Origin: an uncultured Pseudomonadota bacterium | GTDB taxonomy: Bacteria > Myxococcota_A > UBA796 > CAJQPC01 | Assembly (NCBI GenBank): GCA_913060515.1 | Contig: CAJXRZ010000064.1 | Location: 1-35,675, forward strand | Length of the DNA stretch: 35,675 nucleotides | Direction: 5' to 3' | Shown here: piece by piece, positions 16,116-24,298 of the stretch | How the letters are laid out: each line of letters starts with the position of its first letter | Position numbering within the stretch: the stretch's first letter is position 1 | Position numbers and translations under genes: made by a program | The notes under the pieces: model-generated | Database searches by the model: none | Seen by the model: only the letters and a program-made list of their open reading frames with translations | Told to the model about the DNA's origin: nothing

Positions 16116-17053
16116 GCGGCGCGGTGAAGACCGGCGATCCCCTTGAGCGACGCGTCCACCTCTGCACGACGCCCTCCCCAGTGTCCTCCTTGGAAGCCCT
16201 TCGGCCCGGGCTGTGGCTCAAGGACGACGGCGGCTTGAGCCCCCTCTACGGTGGCAACAAGGTGCGTAAGCTGGAGTTCTTGCTCCACGAGGCCCCCCCA
16301 GAGCTGACGACCATCGGCGCCAGCGGCTCCAACCATGTCCTGGCCACGGTGCTGCACGCTCAAGCCATGGGCCACAAGGTGCACGCCCTGGCCGTTCCCC
16401 GGATCTGGGCCCCCCTGCCTGCCACCTCCTTGCGCGTGACCCTCAAGAACGCCGCCAGCCTTCGCCTGATGGCCGGCCTGCCCGAGGCGAAGGCCGCTCT
16501 GATGGCCGCGCCAAAGGGCAGCGTCATTCCAGCTGGAGGCAGCAGCCGCTTTGGCAGCCTGGGGTTCGTGCGCGCCGGCCTGGAGCTGGCCGAGCAGGTC
16601 AGGGAGGGCCTGCTGCCGGAGCCCAAGCGCATCGCCATCGCACTGGGCACCGGGGGCTCAGCGCTGGGGCTCGCCTTGGGCTGTCGCATGGGCGGACTGA
16701 GCACCCAGGTTCACGGCGTGCGTGTGGTCCCCGAGAGCTGGCTGAGTCTGCGGCGCCTCAAGCGCTTGGCCAAAGAGATCTCCGAGCTGGTGGGGGAGGA
16801 GCCTGCCTCCATTCAAGTCGTTGATACACGCCTGGGCCCCGACTACGGCTGGCCAGGGCCAGGCACCTTGGAGACCCTCGCCCGCGCCCGAGGCCACGTG
16901 AAGGTGGAAGGGACCTACACGGCCAAGACCTTGGCGGAGGCCTTGGACTGGCGCGATGGCCCAGACCTGTACTGGAGCACCCTGAACGCCCGCCCCCTGT
17001 TGGGCCTGCTGGCCGGCGCCCCCCAAGTTGAGCGCAGCCCCTGGTTCACCTGA
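16112..17053 (+). CDS. ACC deaminase / D-cysteine desulfhydrase family PLP enzyme
   Basis: This 313-residue fold-type II PLP enzyme has Lys50 in GGNKVRKLEF (48-56) as the predicted Schiff-base lysine. GASGSNHVLAT (69-79) is the substrate-carboxylate loop, and ALGTGGSALGLALG is the glycine-rich phosphate cup. The family includes 1-aminocyclopropane-1-carboxylate deaminase and D-cysteine desulfhydrase. The GSNHVLAT form of the loop differs from the QSNHxRQTAA of characterised members, so the substrate cannot be assigned. The ATG at 16112 overlaps the stop of the E2-like gene. The neighbour could supply or use an acyl group, but no pathway is evident. Confidence 0.87.
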   Translation: MSGAVKTGDPLERRVHLCTTPSPVSSLEALRPGLWLKDDGGLSPLYGGNKVRKLEFLLHEAPPELTTIGASGSNHVLATVLHAQAMGHKVHALAVPRIWAPLPATSLRVTLKNAASLRLMAGLPEAKAALMAAPKGSVIPAGGSSRFGSLGFVRAGLELAEQVREGLLPEPKRIAIALGTGGSALGLALGCRMGGLSTQVHGVRVVPESWLSLRRLKRLAKEISELVGEEPASIQVVDTRLGPDYGWPGPGTLETLARARGHVKVEGTYTAKTLAEALDWRDGPDLYWSTLNARPLLGLLAGAPQVERSPWFT

Positions 17054-17073
17054 CCGGCGCTCTTCTTGAAGCA

Positions 17074-17088
17074 GGTCTCTCAGAGACC
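17074..17088. terminator. Small hairpin between convergent genes
   Basis: GGTCTC-TCA-GAGACC forms a six-pair stem with a three-base loop. It overlaps the stop codon of the minus-strand lipoprotein and lies 20 bases after the PLP-enzyme stop. There is no T-tract, so it is a weak terminator candidate at best. Confidence 0.3.
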
Positions 17089-17922
17089 CTCGGGCAGCAA
17101 ATCCTGGACCCGGGCCAGCTCCAGATCCACCATGCGCCCGTGGGCGTGAATGGGCAGGCGCGCCAGCGCTGCGGAGTGCTCTGGGCTGCGACCCCGGCGC
17201 AAGGTCAGCACCCCCAAACGCAGCGCGGCGGCCAAGCTACGGGCCTGAGAGATGCTTGGGCAGGAGGCTCGAACGCGCAGGCGCAGGCCCTGCTCCTCTG
17301 GGGTCAGGGACAAGCCCAGGGCCTCCACTTGAATCTCACCGGCTGCCAGGGCCGGTGAGATTTGCGCCAAAGCGACGCGCAGGCGTCGTGCGTCGGCACT
17401 TGGGGCACGGGCCAGGCGGCGATCGATGTGGTTCAGGGCCCGCTCCAAGTCCACCAGGTAGAGCCACAGTGCCCCTTCCGGCACCATGCCCTGGCCCGTG
17501 AGCGGCGGCAACAGGGGAACACGCTCGCGGGTGTGCTGCAGCGCGCTGCGGTCCCCCAAGAGCAAGGATCCTTCTTCCTCCCCAATGAGCTGCCGTTTGT
17601 GACCGGGCCCCACCGACCAGGTCAGGTGCCCCGGCTGAGCGGGCAGAGCGTCGGGGCGCTCCCAGTCCTGAACCTGACCCTTCAAGCTCAGAAAGCAGCC
17701 CTTGGACCAGCAGGCCAGCTCGGCTTGTGACCCCTCGGGGGTGAGCTGGGCGTCCTCCAGAGCCATCTCCAGCGCCACCGAAACCGGCTCCAACAGCGCA
17801 TCCTGGGCCAGGGCCTCGCGCTCCAGACCCGCGACCAAGGTGACGGTCTCCGGCAGACGCAGGTCCACCTGCTGCGCCTCGAAGAGGGGCATTCCACCGT
17901 TACACGCCAGCAGAGTCCACAA
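17080..17922 (-). CDS. Lipoprotein, unknown family
   Basis: The proposed TTG start at 17922 gives a 280-residue protein beginning MWTLLACNGG, with a good L-L-A-C lipobox and Cys at position 7. This matches the short-signal pattern of other lipoproteins here. An ATG at 18024 would give an N-terminal MNTLLWTC, whose lipobox is poor, and would push LLAC to an internal position; it also overlaps a likely promoter for the divergent gene. The body contains strand-rich segments (VDLRLPETVTLVAG, FLSLKGQVQDWERP, LTWSVGPGHKRQLIGEEEGSLLLGDR) and an arginine-rich helical part (LVDLERALNHIDRRLARAPSADARRLRVAL). The cell-surface location is well supported. The function is unknown, and the start is uncertain. 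Confidence 0.7.
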   Translation of the reverse strand: MWTLLACNGGMPLFEAQQVDLRLPETVTLVAGLEREALAQDALLEPVSVALEMALEDAQLTPEGSQAELACWSKGCFLSLKGQVQDWERPDALPAQPGHLTWSVGPGHKRQLIGEEEGSLLLGDRSALQHTRERVPLLPPLTGQGMVPEGALWLYLVDLERALNHIDRRLARAPSADARRLRVALAQISPALAAGEIQVEALGLSLTPEEQGLRLRVRASCPSISQARSLAAALRLGVLTLRRGRSPEHSAALARLPIHAHGRMVDLELARVQDLLPEGL

Positions 17923-17997
17923 GATGGAAGGAGAGTGACCCGGCGAGGGCGTAGGAGCAAGGTGGCCGATCCTTGAGGACTCACCTGATGAAAACTC

Positions 17998-18026
17998 TTG
18001 ACATGTCCAGAGAAGCGTGTTCATTT
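17998..18026 (+). promoter_or_regulatory. Candidate promoter for the LysM gene
   Basis: A perfect -35 hexamer, TTGACA (17998-18003), is followed after 17 bases by TCATTT (18021-18026), a weak -10. Transcription would start near 18033, about 35 bases before the ATG at 18069. Confidence 0.4.
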
Positions 18027-18068
18027 GGCGATCCCCCCCCTCTCCCTCCCCCGCCCGGCTAGACGAAC

Positions 18069-18941
18069 ATGACCGCCCTGGATCCCATTCCTTTTGACGA
18101 GGCACCCCGCGGTACCGGCACCCCTCACGGCGTGAAGGGCATCGCATCTGTGCTCGACTCTCACGGCGTAGATGCCAGCTCCGACCTCTACGACGAGGCG
18201 GTTGTTCTGGCGCGACAGGGACACCTGGGACGCGCACGGGACCGCCTGCGCATGCTGCTCTGCTTGGACCCCCACGACGCCGCCGCGCACCTCCTGTTGG
18301 CGAAGGTTTTTGGCTCCCAGCAGCGCTGGAGCGACGCCATCAAGGAGCTCGACGGCGCCCAGGCTTGCGGCATGCGGGTGGATCCCACCCTGCGCGGCCG
18401 CTTCGAGGCCGCACGCGATGCCTCACGCGACGACGCTGCCCGCAGCGAGCGCATCACTGCCCGCACCGCCGGCGAGGTCAAAGCCCTGCGAGAGGAAGCC
18501 CGCCGTCTTCGGGCCGAGAACACCCGCCTGGAGCGCATCGCCAAGGAGGAGACCGACAAGGCCCGCCTCTGGATGAGCGCCACCACCGTGGCGGCCTTCA
18601 TCGGCCTCTTCGGCCTGGGCATGACCTTGGCCTTTGGCGGCGACAGCGCTCCAGAGACCCCTGAGCTGAGCCCCGAGCTCGACACCCCCGTGGTCATCGC
18701 ACCCGACGCCCTCGGGCCCGATGCTCAGGTCACTCCTGGCGCCGACCCGGTGCTCACCCCTCCTACTCCAGCAGCCCCAACCGGCGCACGCACCTACACG
18801 GTGCGCTCCGGTGACTCCTTGGCCGGCATCTCCGGCAAGGTCTACGGGACCGAAGCACGCTGGAAGGAGCTCCAAGACGCCAACCCAAGCCTGAACGGCG
18901 GCATCGCGCTGCAGCCGGGCATGGAGCTGGTGGTCCCTTAG
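18069..18941 (+). CDS. TPR-like / coiled-coil / single-TM / LysM protein
   Basis: In this 290-residue protein, residues 38-115 form paired helices like TPR repeats (LYDEAVVLARQGHLGRARDRLRMLLCLDP, AAAHLLLAKVFGSQQRWSDAIKELDGA). Residues 120-165 are a charged coiled coil, and 168-189 are one membrane helix. A Pro/Asp-rich linker leads to a C-terminal LysM domain (about 244-289, TYTVRSGDSLAGISGKVYG...LQPGMELVVP). The N-terminus would be cytoplasmic and the LysM periplasmic, bound to peptidoglycan. That is a plausible link between a cytoplasmic protein complex and the wall. It has no signal peptide and no clear Shine-Dalgarno. It converges on the SH3 protein across a structured 216-base gap. Confidence 0.88.
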   Translation: MTALDPIPFDEAPRGTGTPHGVKGIASVLDSHGVDASSDLYDEAVVLARQGHLGRARDRLRMLLCLDPHDAAAHLLLAKVFGSQQRWSDAIKELDGAQACGMRVDPTLRGRFEAARDASRDDAARSERITARTAGEVKALREEARRLRAENTRLERIAKEETDKARLWMSATTVAAFIGLFGLGMTLAFGGDSAPETPELSPELDTPVVIAPDALGPDAQVTPGADPVLTPPTPAAPTGARTYTVRSGDSLAGISGKVYGTEARWKELQDANPSLNGGIALQPGMELVVP

Positions 18942-18964
18942 TTTTTAGACGTTTGTGGAGGTGC

Positions 18965-18981
18965 GGAGCGGTGAGCGCTCC
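18965..18981. repeat. Small inverted repeat after the LysM gene
   Basis: GGAGCG-GTGAG-CGCTCC forms a six-pair stem 23 bases past the LysM stop. A C-rich run follows rather than T, so intrinsic termination is not indicated. Confidence 0.4.
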
Positions 18982-19029
18982 CCTCCCCCCGGCAGATACC
19001 CCGTGCCAGGGCCTGCTGTGGTGCCCAGA

Positions 19030-19055
19030 AGCCGGCCTGGGAAACCAGGCCGGCT
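19030..19055. terminator. Strong hairpin between convergent genes
   Basis: AGCCGGCCTGG and CCAGGCCGGCT form a perfect 11-pair stem closed by a GAAA tetraloop. It sits between the LysM gene (plus) and the SH3 gene (minus), as expected of a shared transcription barrier. Neither side has a T-tract, so it is not a classic intrinsic terminator. Confidence 0.55.
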
Positions 19056-19068
19056 CTATGCTCTATCT

Positions 19069-19132
19069 CTGTCGGCCCCCAACGACAGACAGCCAAGGCT
19101 GTCAGCTTTCGGCGGCTCTCTAGCACCGACAG
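19069..19132. repeat. Nested inverted repeats of unknown role
   Basis: CTGTCGG (19069-19075) and CCGACAG (19126-19132) are perfect complements. They enclose a second perfect dyad, GACAGCC-AA-GGCTGTC (19088-19103). The three CTGTC/GACAG arms could give a branched structure. It directly precedes the end of the SH3 gene. It may be a transcript-end structure or an uncharacterised RNA element. Confidence 0.4.
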
Positions 19133-19157
19133 CCATTGCTGAGTGCTCTCGCACCCC

Positions 19158-21176
19158 TCAGGCTCCACAATCGTTGGAGTCCCAGGCCTCCACCTGTACG
19201 CGCTGCCAGGCACTGCCGTCGTAGAACTGGAAGATGTGGAAAGAGTTGAACCCACAGTCCGCTACGAGTGCGGCGCGCAAGAAGGCTCGGTCCACACCAT
19301 CTGCAGACCAACGTAGGGAGACCACATTCGAGGGCATCTCATCGCTGGAATACAGCAGCTTCCGCTCAGCCTTCCCGGCCACTGCAGCCAAGGCTTTGCC
19401 GCCATGGCTCTCGTCCACGAGCAGCACAAAGCGCAGCTGAGGCAGGCTCTCGGGGGACTGGCTGGCCACACACTGCTTCAGGCGCTCCTGGACCTTTGGA
19501 GTCACCTTGGCGTGAAGCTGTCCGCTGCCCGGCATGTAGGCGATCTGGCTCACGCTGGTGGGCAAGAACTCTCCGGTGCAGGGATCCAAGACCGCACCGG
19601 GCAGGTCTCGGTCAAAGCGGGCCTGGCTCAGGTCTTCGCTGAGCTGAAACTGGCCTCCTGGAAAGCCACCCTGGGAGACGCCCAAACTCTGGTGCAGCTC
19701 GTAGGAAGAGACGAGCAGTCCCTCCTCCTGAACCAAGACCTGAAGCAGGTGCACATCGGCCGGAGGCACACTGGCGGCTCGCAGCTCCTTGGAGCCAAAG
19801 ACCTGACCCAGAGCTTGGTAGCCCTCGCTGCTGGGGAGCTGCCGCTGCGTATTGGGGCTGTGGGCCTCAACAGTGGGCCGGAAGAGCGGGCTCGCGTTGA
19901 GCACCGCGGCCGAGCTGTGGCTGCGGTAGGCGCTCTCTGGAGCCAACGCGAGAGTCCAAGTGGCGAAGCGCACGTTGATGTTCTCGCTGTCGGTGCGCTC
20001 AAAGCCCCCCAGGGACACCTGGGTCTCGGTCGGACGCAGGCTGACGCAGTAGTCATCCCAGAAGGGTCGGGCGTAGTAGGACGGCACACCCGCTCGCTCA
20101 TTGGCCTGCAGAGCCCTCTTCATTTCAGGGCCGCCATAGCCTTCGGGCCCTGGTGGACCCGCTTGGCAGAACGTCTGAACGAAGTCCTTGCTCGAGGCGA
20201 GACGGGCCGGCGCCGCCTCGGCCACAAGCTTGGAGGACACAAAGCCCCTCTGGTCCGCCATGCGCACCAACTCCCAGTCGCCAGGCGTCTCCTGCAGCTG
20301 CACACAGCTTCCCCAGGGCAACGCGGCCACCACCTCGGCCTGCTTGGAGGGCCCCGCACGCAGGAAGACCTGGTCTCCCGTCACGTAGCGGGCGTTCTCT
20401 GATTTCTCACAGGCCTCCACCGAGAGTAGATCCGCGGCCTTGGCCGGCCAGTGCTCGCTCAGGTCCACCGACAGCGCTGCTCTCTTGCCATCCCAGTCCA
20501 GCAGGTAGACCACGGCCGCGCTGTGCTCTTGGACCAAGACCACCCGCTCCACGGTGTCCGCTCGGACCACTATGCTGCGCTCCGAAAGCTTTCGGGGCCC
20601 CTTGGACTCCATCGCGAAGACCTGCACCCGCAGATGGCCGTCGTCGAAGACACCCGTGTGCGCGACGACCATGAGCGCGCCATCGGGGGTCAGCTGTGGA
20701 ATCCCGGCGGCCACCTCCAGCGCTCCGCTCTCCGGGTGCACCATCACCACCCCGCCCTGCTCCCCATACCAGGCCGCGTAGCCCACATAGAGCCCAACTT
20801 CCGGCACCCACAGCATGCCGTGGAAGGAGCGGTGCATCTCCTCGTAGTGCTTCCAGCTGCCATCGTTGAGCCGCAGCTCCACCGTCTGGGTCCACTCACC
20901 CGGACGGCCAGAGTCCTTCAGCTCCGGGAAGCGCACGCGCTCAGCGCTGGCCTGCTCCAAGGGGCCGCATCCCGGAAAGGGCGTCGCTTCGGTGCGGGTG
21001 GTGCAGCGCACCGCCTCAGCCAGGGCCTTGTTGGCCGCCTGGACGTCGCTGGGGCGCACAGTCCCAGCCGCTGAGGAGGCTGCCATCTGCAGAGGACTCT
21101 CCGCCTGGGCCGAAGCCCCACAGACCAGGAGAGCCAGGGCGGCGATCGAAGAGAGTCGAAGAGAGAGGGACTGCAT
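19158..21176 (-). CDS. Exported protein with bacterial SH3 domain
   Basis: This 672-residue protein starts with an ordinary Sec signal peptide (MQSLSLRLSSIAALALLVCGASAQA), predicted to be cut near residue 25. Residues about 263-320 (ARYVTGDQVFLRAGPSKQAEVVAALPWGSCVQL...) are a bacterial SH3 (SH3_3-like) domain, which often binds peptidoglycan or protein ligands. The flanking regions are beta-rich. The N-terminal part contains repeats of the type GSWKHYEEMHRSFHGMLWVPEVGLYVGYAAWYG, which look like propeller-like strands. The C-terminal half ends FHIFQFYDGSAWQRVQVEAWDSNDCGA. Several Cys residues suggest disulfides outside the cytoplasm. The whole protein is unfamiliar. A tandem 10-base repeat (TCGAAGAGAG twice, 21146-21165) lies in the signal-peptide coding region. 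Confidence 0.83.
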   Translation of the reverse strand: MQSLSLRLSSIAALALLVCGASAQAESPLQMAASSAAGTVRPSDVQAANKALAEAVRCTTRTEATPFPGCGPLEQASAERVRFPELKDSGRPGEWTQTVELRLNDGSWKHYEEMHRSFHGMLWVPEVGLYVGYAAWYGEQGGVVMVHPESGALEVAAGIPQLTPDGALMVVAHTGVFDDGHLRVQVFAMESKGPRKLSERSIVVRADTVERVVLVQEHSAAVVYLLDWDGKRAALSVDLSEHWPAKAADLLSVEACEKSENARYVTGDQVFLRAGPSKQAEVVAALPWGSCVQLQETPGDWELVRMADQRGFVSSKLVAEAAPARLASSKDFVQTFCQAGPPGPEGYGGPEMKRALQANERAGVPSYYARPFWDDYCVSLRPTETQVSLGGFERTDSENINVRFATWTLALAPESAYRSHSSAAVLNASPLFRPTVEAHSPNTQRQLPSSEGYQALGQVFGSKELRAASVPPADVHLLQVLVQEEGLLVSSYELHQSLGVSQGGFPGGQFQLSEDLSQARFDRDLPGAVLDPCTGEFLPTSVSQIAYMPGSGQLHAKVTPKVQERLKQCVASQSPESLPQLRFVLLVDESHGGKALAAVAGKAERKLLYSSDEMPSNVVSLRWSADGVDRAFLRAALVADCGFNSFHIFQFYDGSAWQRVQVEAWDSNDCGA

Positions 21177-21250
21177 GCTTGGGCCTGCTCAGGTGGGATT
21201 CACCCGAGCACAAAGCAAGGAGCGGGCCAAGACTGGCAAACCCCCAAAGC

Positions 21251-23014
21251 TCACCCTGCGACCAGGGCCTCGAGGGCCTTCAAGTCGTCCTCGAGCGGGG
21301 CAATCGCTTGCCACCAGGTCTCTGGATCCCGCAGGTCCAAGCCCAGGGTCTCCATGGCCAGGTCCTCACCGCCCTGCCAACCCGTACGGCGAAGCAGCTC
21401 GATGTAGTCCTGGTGGGCCTCGGGGCCGCGCTCCATGACCTGGCGGTACACCAGCTGGGCGAAGAGGTAGCCATAGGTGTAGGGGTAGTTGTAGAAGCTG
21501 CGGCCACCAATGTAGAAGTGCAGCTTGGCGCACCAGAAGCTGGGGTCGTAGCGCTCCAGGGCCTCGCCGTACCAGCGCTTCTGAATGCCCACAATCTCTT
21601 CACGCAGGGCCGCGGGATCCAGCGGACCCTCCCGGCGCATGCGGTAGAGCGCGCGCTCAAAGTCGTAGCGCATCGGGATGTTCATCAGGAAGCTCACGCC
21701 GGCCATCAAGCGGGCATCCAGCATCGAGCGCTTGGACTCGTCATCTTTGGCCGCGCGAAGGGCCGCATCCCGCACCAGCGACTCGGCGAAAATGGACGCG
21801 GTCTCGGCCAGTGTGGAGGGAATCGCACGCTGGCTGGGGGGCAGGTCCGCGGTCACGTGGTTGTGGTAGGCGTGGCCCAGCTCATGGGCCAAGGTGACCG
21901 TGCTGCGGAAGGTGCCGCCGTGGGTCATGAAGATGCGGCTCTGGGCGATGCCAGGTGCAAAAGCACACCAGCCTCCAGGGCGCTTTCCGCCGCGGTCCTC
22001 GGCCTCGATCCAGTTCTCGCCAAAGGCGCGCCCGGCGAAGGCCTGAAGGTCTGGATGGTAGGCCCCAAAGTGGGTCATCACAAAGGACTCAGCCTGGGGC
22101 CAGTCCTGCTTTGCGGCGGTGCTGGGCAGGGGTGCGGCCAGGTCCTCCCAGGACATCTGCTCCAGGCCCAGCAGCTTGGCCTTGAGCTTGAGGTAGCGCA
22201 GCAGAATGGGCTGGGCGCGCCGGGAAGCCTCGAGCATGGCGTCCAGGGAGGCGCGCTCCAAGCGGTTGGCTGCCAGGGTGTCTGCGAGCTCGTCCAGACC
22301 TCGCCGGTCATTGATGGTCTGGCGTGCTCCGACGATGTGGGTCAGGGCACGGGCACAGTCGTCTTCTGCCGAAGTCCATGCTTCCTGCAGACCCTCGTAA
22401 GCTTGGTCACGCACGGTGGCGTCCTGGCTGCCCAGGCGGTTCTGGGCCTGTCCAGCGCTCAAGGACTCCTCTCCCAGAGTGACGGTCAAGCGGCCGCTGA
22501 TGCTGTCGTACATGCGGGACCATGCACCGATTCCGTCACGGGACAGCTCGGTGGCCAGAGCCTGCTCGCCCAAGGGCAAGAGCAGGTGGCCTTGGTCGCG
22601 CATGCGTCGCAGCTTGGGCAGCTGCTCGGCGATCTCCGGACGCGCGATCAGCGCATCAAAGCCTTCCTGACTGCCGCGCGCGATGGCGTCCTGAACGGGG
22701 ACCCAGGCTCGGGAGAAGCGGTTCCAGAGGGCCCCGCTGCGGGCAGCCGCGCGCTCCCCGGCCTTGTTCTTCACGTCTTCACAGAAACAGCAGTGCGCAA
22801 AAGTGGAGATTTGATGCGCCTTGGCGCTCAGCAGCTCGGCGTCTACCAGCCAAGCTGTCCAATCCGCGATCTGCGCGGGCAGGGCCGGCAGAGCGTCCGC
22901 CCGACTCAAGAGATCCTCGACCTTGGCCTCGGTCTCGCTCACGGCGTCCAAGTAGGCAGAACCGTCGGCTCCGCCGCTGAACAGCGGCTCCAGGTCCCAG
23001 CGTGGTGCACTCAT
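21251..23014 (-). CDS. pepF: M3 family oligoendopeptidase F (PepF)
   Basis: This 587-residue cytoplasmic zinc oligopeptidase is close to the family length. The zinc motif is HELGH at 377-381 within VTLAHELGHAYHNHV. The third ligand region downstream is ETASIFAES, whose Glu follows the expected spacing. The N-terminal part (WDLEPLFSGG..., then the helical lid) and the C-terminal YNYPYTYGYLFAQLVYRQV segment, with the Tyr residues that bind substrate, match M3B PepF-type enzymes. It degrades short peptides; a housekeeping role in peptide turnover is likely. It has a GGGAG site eight bases before the ATG. It is divergent from the ColD-like gene, with only 48 bases between the two starts. Confidence 0.94.
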   Translation of the reverse strand: MSAPRWDLEPLFSGGADGSAYLDAVSETEAKVEDLLSRADALPALPAQIADWTAWLVDAELLSAKAHQISTFAHCCFCEDVKNKAGERAAARSGALWNRFSRAWVPVQDAIARGSQEGFDALIARPEIAEQLPKLRRMRDQGHLLLPLGEQALATELSRDGIGAWSRMYDSISGRLTVTLGEESLSAGQAQNRLGSQDATVRDQAYEGLQEAWTSAEDDCARALTHIVGARQTINDRRGLDELADTLAANRLERASLDAMLEASRRAQPILLRYLKLKAKLLGLEQMSWEDLAAPLPSTAAKQDWPQAESFVMTHFGAYHPDLQAFAGRAFGENWIEAEDRGGKRPGGWCAFAPGIAQSRIFMTHGGTFRSTVTLAHELGHAYHNHVTADLPPSQRAIPSTLAETASIFAESLVRDAALRAAKDDESKRSMLDARLMAGVSFLMNIPMRYDFERALYRMRREGPLDPAALREEIVGIQKRWYGEALERYDPSFWCAKLHFYIGGRSFYNYPYTYGYLFAQLVYRQVMERGPEAHQDYIELLRRTGWQGGEDLAMETLGLDLRDPETWWQAIAPLEDDLKALEALVAG

Positions 23015-23048
23015 CGGCAGACTCCCTCAGTGGTGGCGGGCAGTGTAC

Positions 23049-23054
23049 TGCTAT
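23049..23054 (+). promoter_or_regulatory. -10-like hexamer TGCTAT before the ColD-like gene
   Basis: TGCTAT ends eight bases before the ATG at 23063 in the 48-base gap between divergent starts, with no Shine-Dalgarno. It is the same arrangement as at mnmG and ybiT. Confidence 0.3.
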
Positions 23055-23062
23055 CCTTCGGC

Positions 23063-24298
23063 ATGGATCGCCTGTCCCAGATTCGTGCGTTGATCGAAGC
23101 CGAGATGGCCGGTCTGCCCACCGAGCGCCATGACCCCAGCCAGGGACTGCCGCTACAAGTGGTCAGCTTCGGCGCAGACGAGGTCACTGCGGCCCTTCAA
23201 TGCATGCTCTCCACTTGGGTCACGATGGGCCCCAAGGTGCGAGAATTTGAGGCCGAATGGGCTGCTTGGTGCGGGGCCAAGCACGGGGTGATGAGCAACT
23301 CAGGCAGCTCGGCCAACCTGCTGATGCTTGCGGCCATGGTCGAGACCGGTCGCTTGCAGCGCGGCGACGAAGTCCTGGTGCCCGCTGTGGCCTGGAGCAC
23401 CAGCCTGTTTCCCGTTCAGCAGTGCGGACTGGTGCCTGTTCTGGTGGACGTGCATCCCCAGACCTTGTGCATGGACCCGGCCGCCGCCAAGGCCGCGATG
23501 GGACCCCGCACAAAGGCAGCCCTGGCCGTTCACATGCTCGGTCAGCCCACTCGGGTCGATGCCCTGCGGGAGCTTGGCCTCGTGGTGCTGGAAGATGCCT
23601 GTCCGGCTCCTGGCGCCGAGATCGCTGGATTGGGGCGCGCCGGCTCCATGGGCCACGCTGGCTCCTTCTCCTTCTTCTTCTCCCACCACATCACCACGGT
23701 CGAGGGCGGCATCACGGTCACCAACGATCCTGAGCTGGCCGATGCGATGCGCAGCCTACGGGCCCATGGCTGGGTGCGGGAGCGCGAGGACAAAGCGGAC
23801 TGGGAGCAGAAGCACCCTGAGATCGACCCACGCTTTCTCTTCGTGAGCTCCGGCTGGAACCTGCGCCCCACGGAGATGGCCGGCGCGATGGGCTTGATTC
23901 AGCTGCAGCGACTGCCGCCTTGGCTGGAGCGCCGCCGCGAGAACCACCGCCACTGGTGTGAGCTCCTGGCTCCCCTGGCCCCCAAGCTGCGCTGCTTCCC
24001 GATGCGAGAAGGGGAGACCCACGCGGCCTTCTCCTTCGCCATGCTTCTGGAAGAAGGAATCGAGCGTGCGCCCGTCATGGCCGCACTGGAGTCCAGCGGC
24101 ATCGCCACCCGCCCCATCTCAGGCTCCAACCTCGCACGCCAGCCTGCCTTCGAGCGGGTTCCTGGCGCGCGTATTGGGGGCCCCCTTCCTGTTGCTGATG
24201 CCGTCCACGAACGCGGCTTCTTTGTCGGCAACAGCCACGCCTTTCACGCAGGACATGGCGCGCTCTTGGCCGCCCGACTGCAGGAGATCCTGGCATGA
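23063..24298 (+). CDS. colD: ColD-like GDP-4-keto-6-deoxymannose 3-dehydratase (PLP, His in place of Lys)
   Basis: This 411-residue fold-type I PLP protein of the DegT/DnrJ/EryC1/StrS superfamily is not an ordinary aminotransferase. The lysine that binds PLP in aminotransferases (SFxxxKxxTTGEGG) is His208 here: SFSFFFSHHITTVEGG. The same swap is known in ColD and RfbH/DdhC, which use PMP to remove the C3 hydroxyl of a nucleotide sugar. Other segments match ColD as I recall it: SGSSANLLMLAAM, VPAVAWSTSLFPVQQ, LEDAC with Asp178 for the pyridine nitrogen, LRAHGW, GWNLRPTEMAGAMGL, and ERGFFVGN near the C-terminus. ColD converts GDP-4-keto-6-deoxymannose to the 3,6-dideoxy ketosugar without a separate reductase. 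The start at 23063 is the first in-frame ATG past the divergent pepF. The next gene overlaps by four bases. The ColD-type reaction is well supported; the exact sugar is inferred. Confidence 0.88.
   Translation: MDRLSQIRALIEAEMAGLPTERHDPSQGLPLQVVSFGADEVTAALQCMLSTWVTMGPKVREFEAEWAAWCGAKHGVMSNSGSSANLLMLAAMVETGRLQRGDEVLVPAVAWSTSLFPVQQCGLVPVLVDVHPQTLCMDPAAAKAAMGPRTKAALAVHMLGQPTRVDALRELGLVVLEDACPAPGAEIAGLGRAGSMGHAGSFSFFFSHHITTVEGGITVTNDPELADAMRSLRAHGWVREREDKADWEQKHPEIDPRFLFVSSGWNLRPTEMAGAMGLIQLQRLPPWLERRRENHRHWCELLAPLAPKLRCFPMREGETHAAFSFAMLLEEGIERAPVMAALESSGIATRPISGSNLARQPAFERVPGARIGGPLPVADAVHERGFFVGNSHAFHAGHGALLAARLQEILA

Noticed and set aside
17891-18024. An N-terminal extension of the lipoprotein gene to the ATG at 18024
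   Set aside because: It gives a poor lipobox (LLWTC), buries the good LLAC and overlaps a likely promoter for the divergent LysM gene. It cannot be fully excluded.
23063-24298. Ordinary DegT/DnrJ/EryC1 sugar aminotransferase
   Set aside because: The Schiff-base lysine is replaced by His208 and the flanking motifs follow ColD, so transamination as the main reaction is unlikely.
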